Below are positions 63,256-64,000 of a DNA stretch of 64,000 nucleotides, in pieces. The DNA is from a bacterium (lineage in GTDB: Bacteria; Planctomycetota; Planctomycetia; Pirellulales; Pirellulaceae): contig WGNR01000006.1 in NCBI GenBank assembly GCA_016124445.1, positions 124,001 through 188,000 on the forward strand, read 5' to 3'. Every line of letters starts with the position of its first letter. Position 1 is the stretch's first letter. The notes below the pieces were generated by a model. The model saw nothing but the letters and a program-made list of their open reading frames with translations. It did no database searches and was not told the DNA's origin. The translations under genes were made by a program, and so were the position numbers.

Positions 63256-64000
63256 CTAAACTTCGGCGGTTTGCGAAGGAACGAACAGCTTCTGGAATTC
63301 GGCAATCGCCATTTCCATCAACTCGCGGATTTCGTCGGTCAGGTCTTTCGACGCTTCCAGGTTCTCTCGAATCTGCGGGTACTTCGCCTTGCAGAATTCG
63401 AGGTATTCGGCTTCCCAGCGTAGCACGTCAACGACCGGCACCTTGTCCAGGTGACCACGCGTACCGGCGTAAACGCTGAGGATCTGTTCGTAGACGTCCA
63501 GTGGTTTGTACTGGCCTTGCTTCAAGAGTTCGACCAGGCGGTAACCGCGGTCGAGTCGACGCTGGGTCGTTTCGTCCAGTTCGGTACCGAGTTGAGCGAA
63601 TGCTTCCAATTCGCGGAACGATGCCAGGTCGAGACGCAGACCACCGGCAACCTTCTTCATCGCTTTGATCTGGGCATTACCACCCACGCGAGAAACCGAA
63701 ATACCAACGTTCATCGCCGGGCGAATACCTGCGAAGAACAAGTCAGGCTGCAGGTAAATCTGACCGTCGGTAATCGAAATCACGTTGGTCGGAATGTAAG
63801 CAGAGACTTCACCTTCGAGCGTTTCAATAATCGGCAGCGAGGTGAGCGAGCCGGCACCCAGTTCGTCGCTCAGCTTGGACGAACGTTCCAAGAGGCGACT
63901 ATGGCAGTAGAACACGTCACCCGGGTAAGCTTCGCGGCCTGGCGGACGTCGCATGAGCAGCGATAGTTCGCGGTAAGCGGCGGCCTGTTTCGACAAGTCG
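63256..64000 (-). CDS. atpA: F-type ATP synthase alpha subunit, C-terminal part
   Basis: The gene runs off the window; 247 C-terminal residues are seen. It has the alpha-subunit segments [40 protein letters not shown] (the VISITDGQI signature) and [17 protein letters not shown], then the helical C-terminal domain. The alpha subunit holds non-catalytic nucleotide sites and pairs with beta. Gene order atpA-atpG-atpD-atpC is the usual one. Confidence 0.97.
   Translation of the reverse strand, partial: DLSKQAAAYRELSLLMRRPPGREAYPGDVFYCHSRLLERSSKLSDELGAGSLTSLPIIETLEGEVSAYIPTNVISITDGQIYLQPDLFFAGIRPAMNVGISVSRVGGNAQIKAMKKVAGGLRLDLASFRELEAFAQLGTELDETTQRRLDRGYRLVELLKQGQYKPLDVYEQILSVYAGTRGHLDKVPVVDVLRWEAEYLEFCKAKYPQIRENLEASKDLTDEIRELMEMAIAEFQKLFVPSQTAEV

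Overview
This 64 kb window is chromosomal DNA of a planctomycete, most likely of the Pirellulaceae (Blastopirellula/Rhodopirellula type). The assignment is an inference from content: a secreted arylsulfatase, a Tat-exported Gfo/Idh/MocA oxidoreductase, a DUF1080 protein, a small protein with an 'NPYESP' N-terminal motif, a fused AroD-AroE enzyme, many orphan membrane proteins, moderate-to-high GC, and short mixed-strand operons with frequent GTG/TTG starts. No rRNA, tRNA, CRISPR array, insertion sequence or prophage was recognised.

Layout. 0-2.6 kb: end of a carboxypeptidase-regulatory-like protein, a membrane-anchored L7/L12-like protein, a small ORFan, a gene-poor kilobase, and flgM. 2.4-9.8 kb: fur with its own promoter and Fur-box-like repeats, eukaryote-type purB, membrane proteins and an HD-domain phosphohydrolase. 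10-13.2 kb: an AAA+ ATPase/VWA operon. 13.2-21.6 kb: small hypotheticals including a YjfB-like motility protein, two HAD phosphatases, a secreted alpha/beta hydrolase, ilvD and a DUF1080 protein. 21.7-25.9 kb: a signalling block of response regulator, CheA-like kinase and convergent PAS/NarX-type kinase. 26-31.3 kb: xylA, sulfatase, SDR and Gfo/Idh/MocA genes on the minus strand, suggesting carbohydrate catabolism. 31.7-45 kb: pyk, membrane proteins, comEC, rpsO, pnp, an NtrB/NtrC-like two-component pair and mutL. 45-52.6 kb: aroDE-aroK-prepilin peptidase, an OmpA-like lipoprotein, hisH and hisA, and a decayed gene. 53-64 kb: an EF-G-like GTPase, cysE, a YfhO-like membrane protein, an FHA protein, and an ATP synthase operon (atpA-G-D-C, minus strand, cut by the window end).

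Most of the gene content is housekeeping. The points most worth a second look are the Fur-box-like repeats on the fur promoter, the AAA+/VWA pair with Asn in place of the Walker B Asp, the Arg-Gly-rich tail of PNPase, the hairpins between rpsO and pnp, a Trp-rich small reading frame ahead of rpsO, a MITE-like inverted repeat downstream of the EF-G-like gene, and a frameshifted gene remnant after hisA. I found no clear-cut new multi-gene system; the AAA+/VWA operon is the best candidate for unknown biology.
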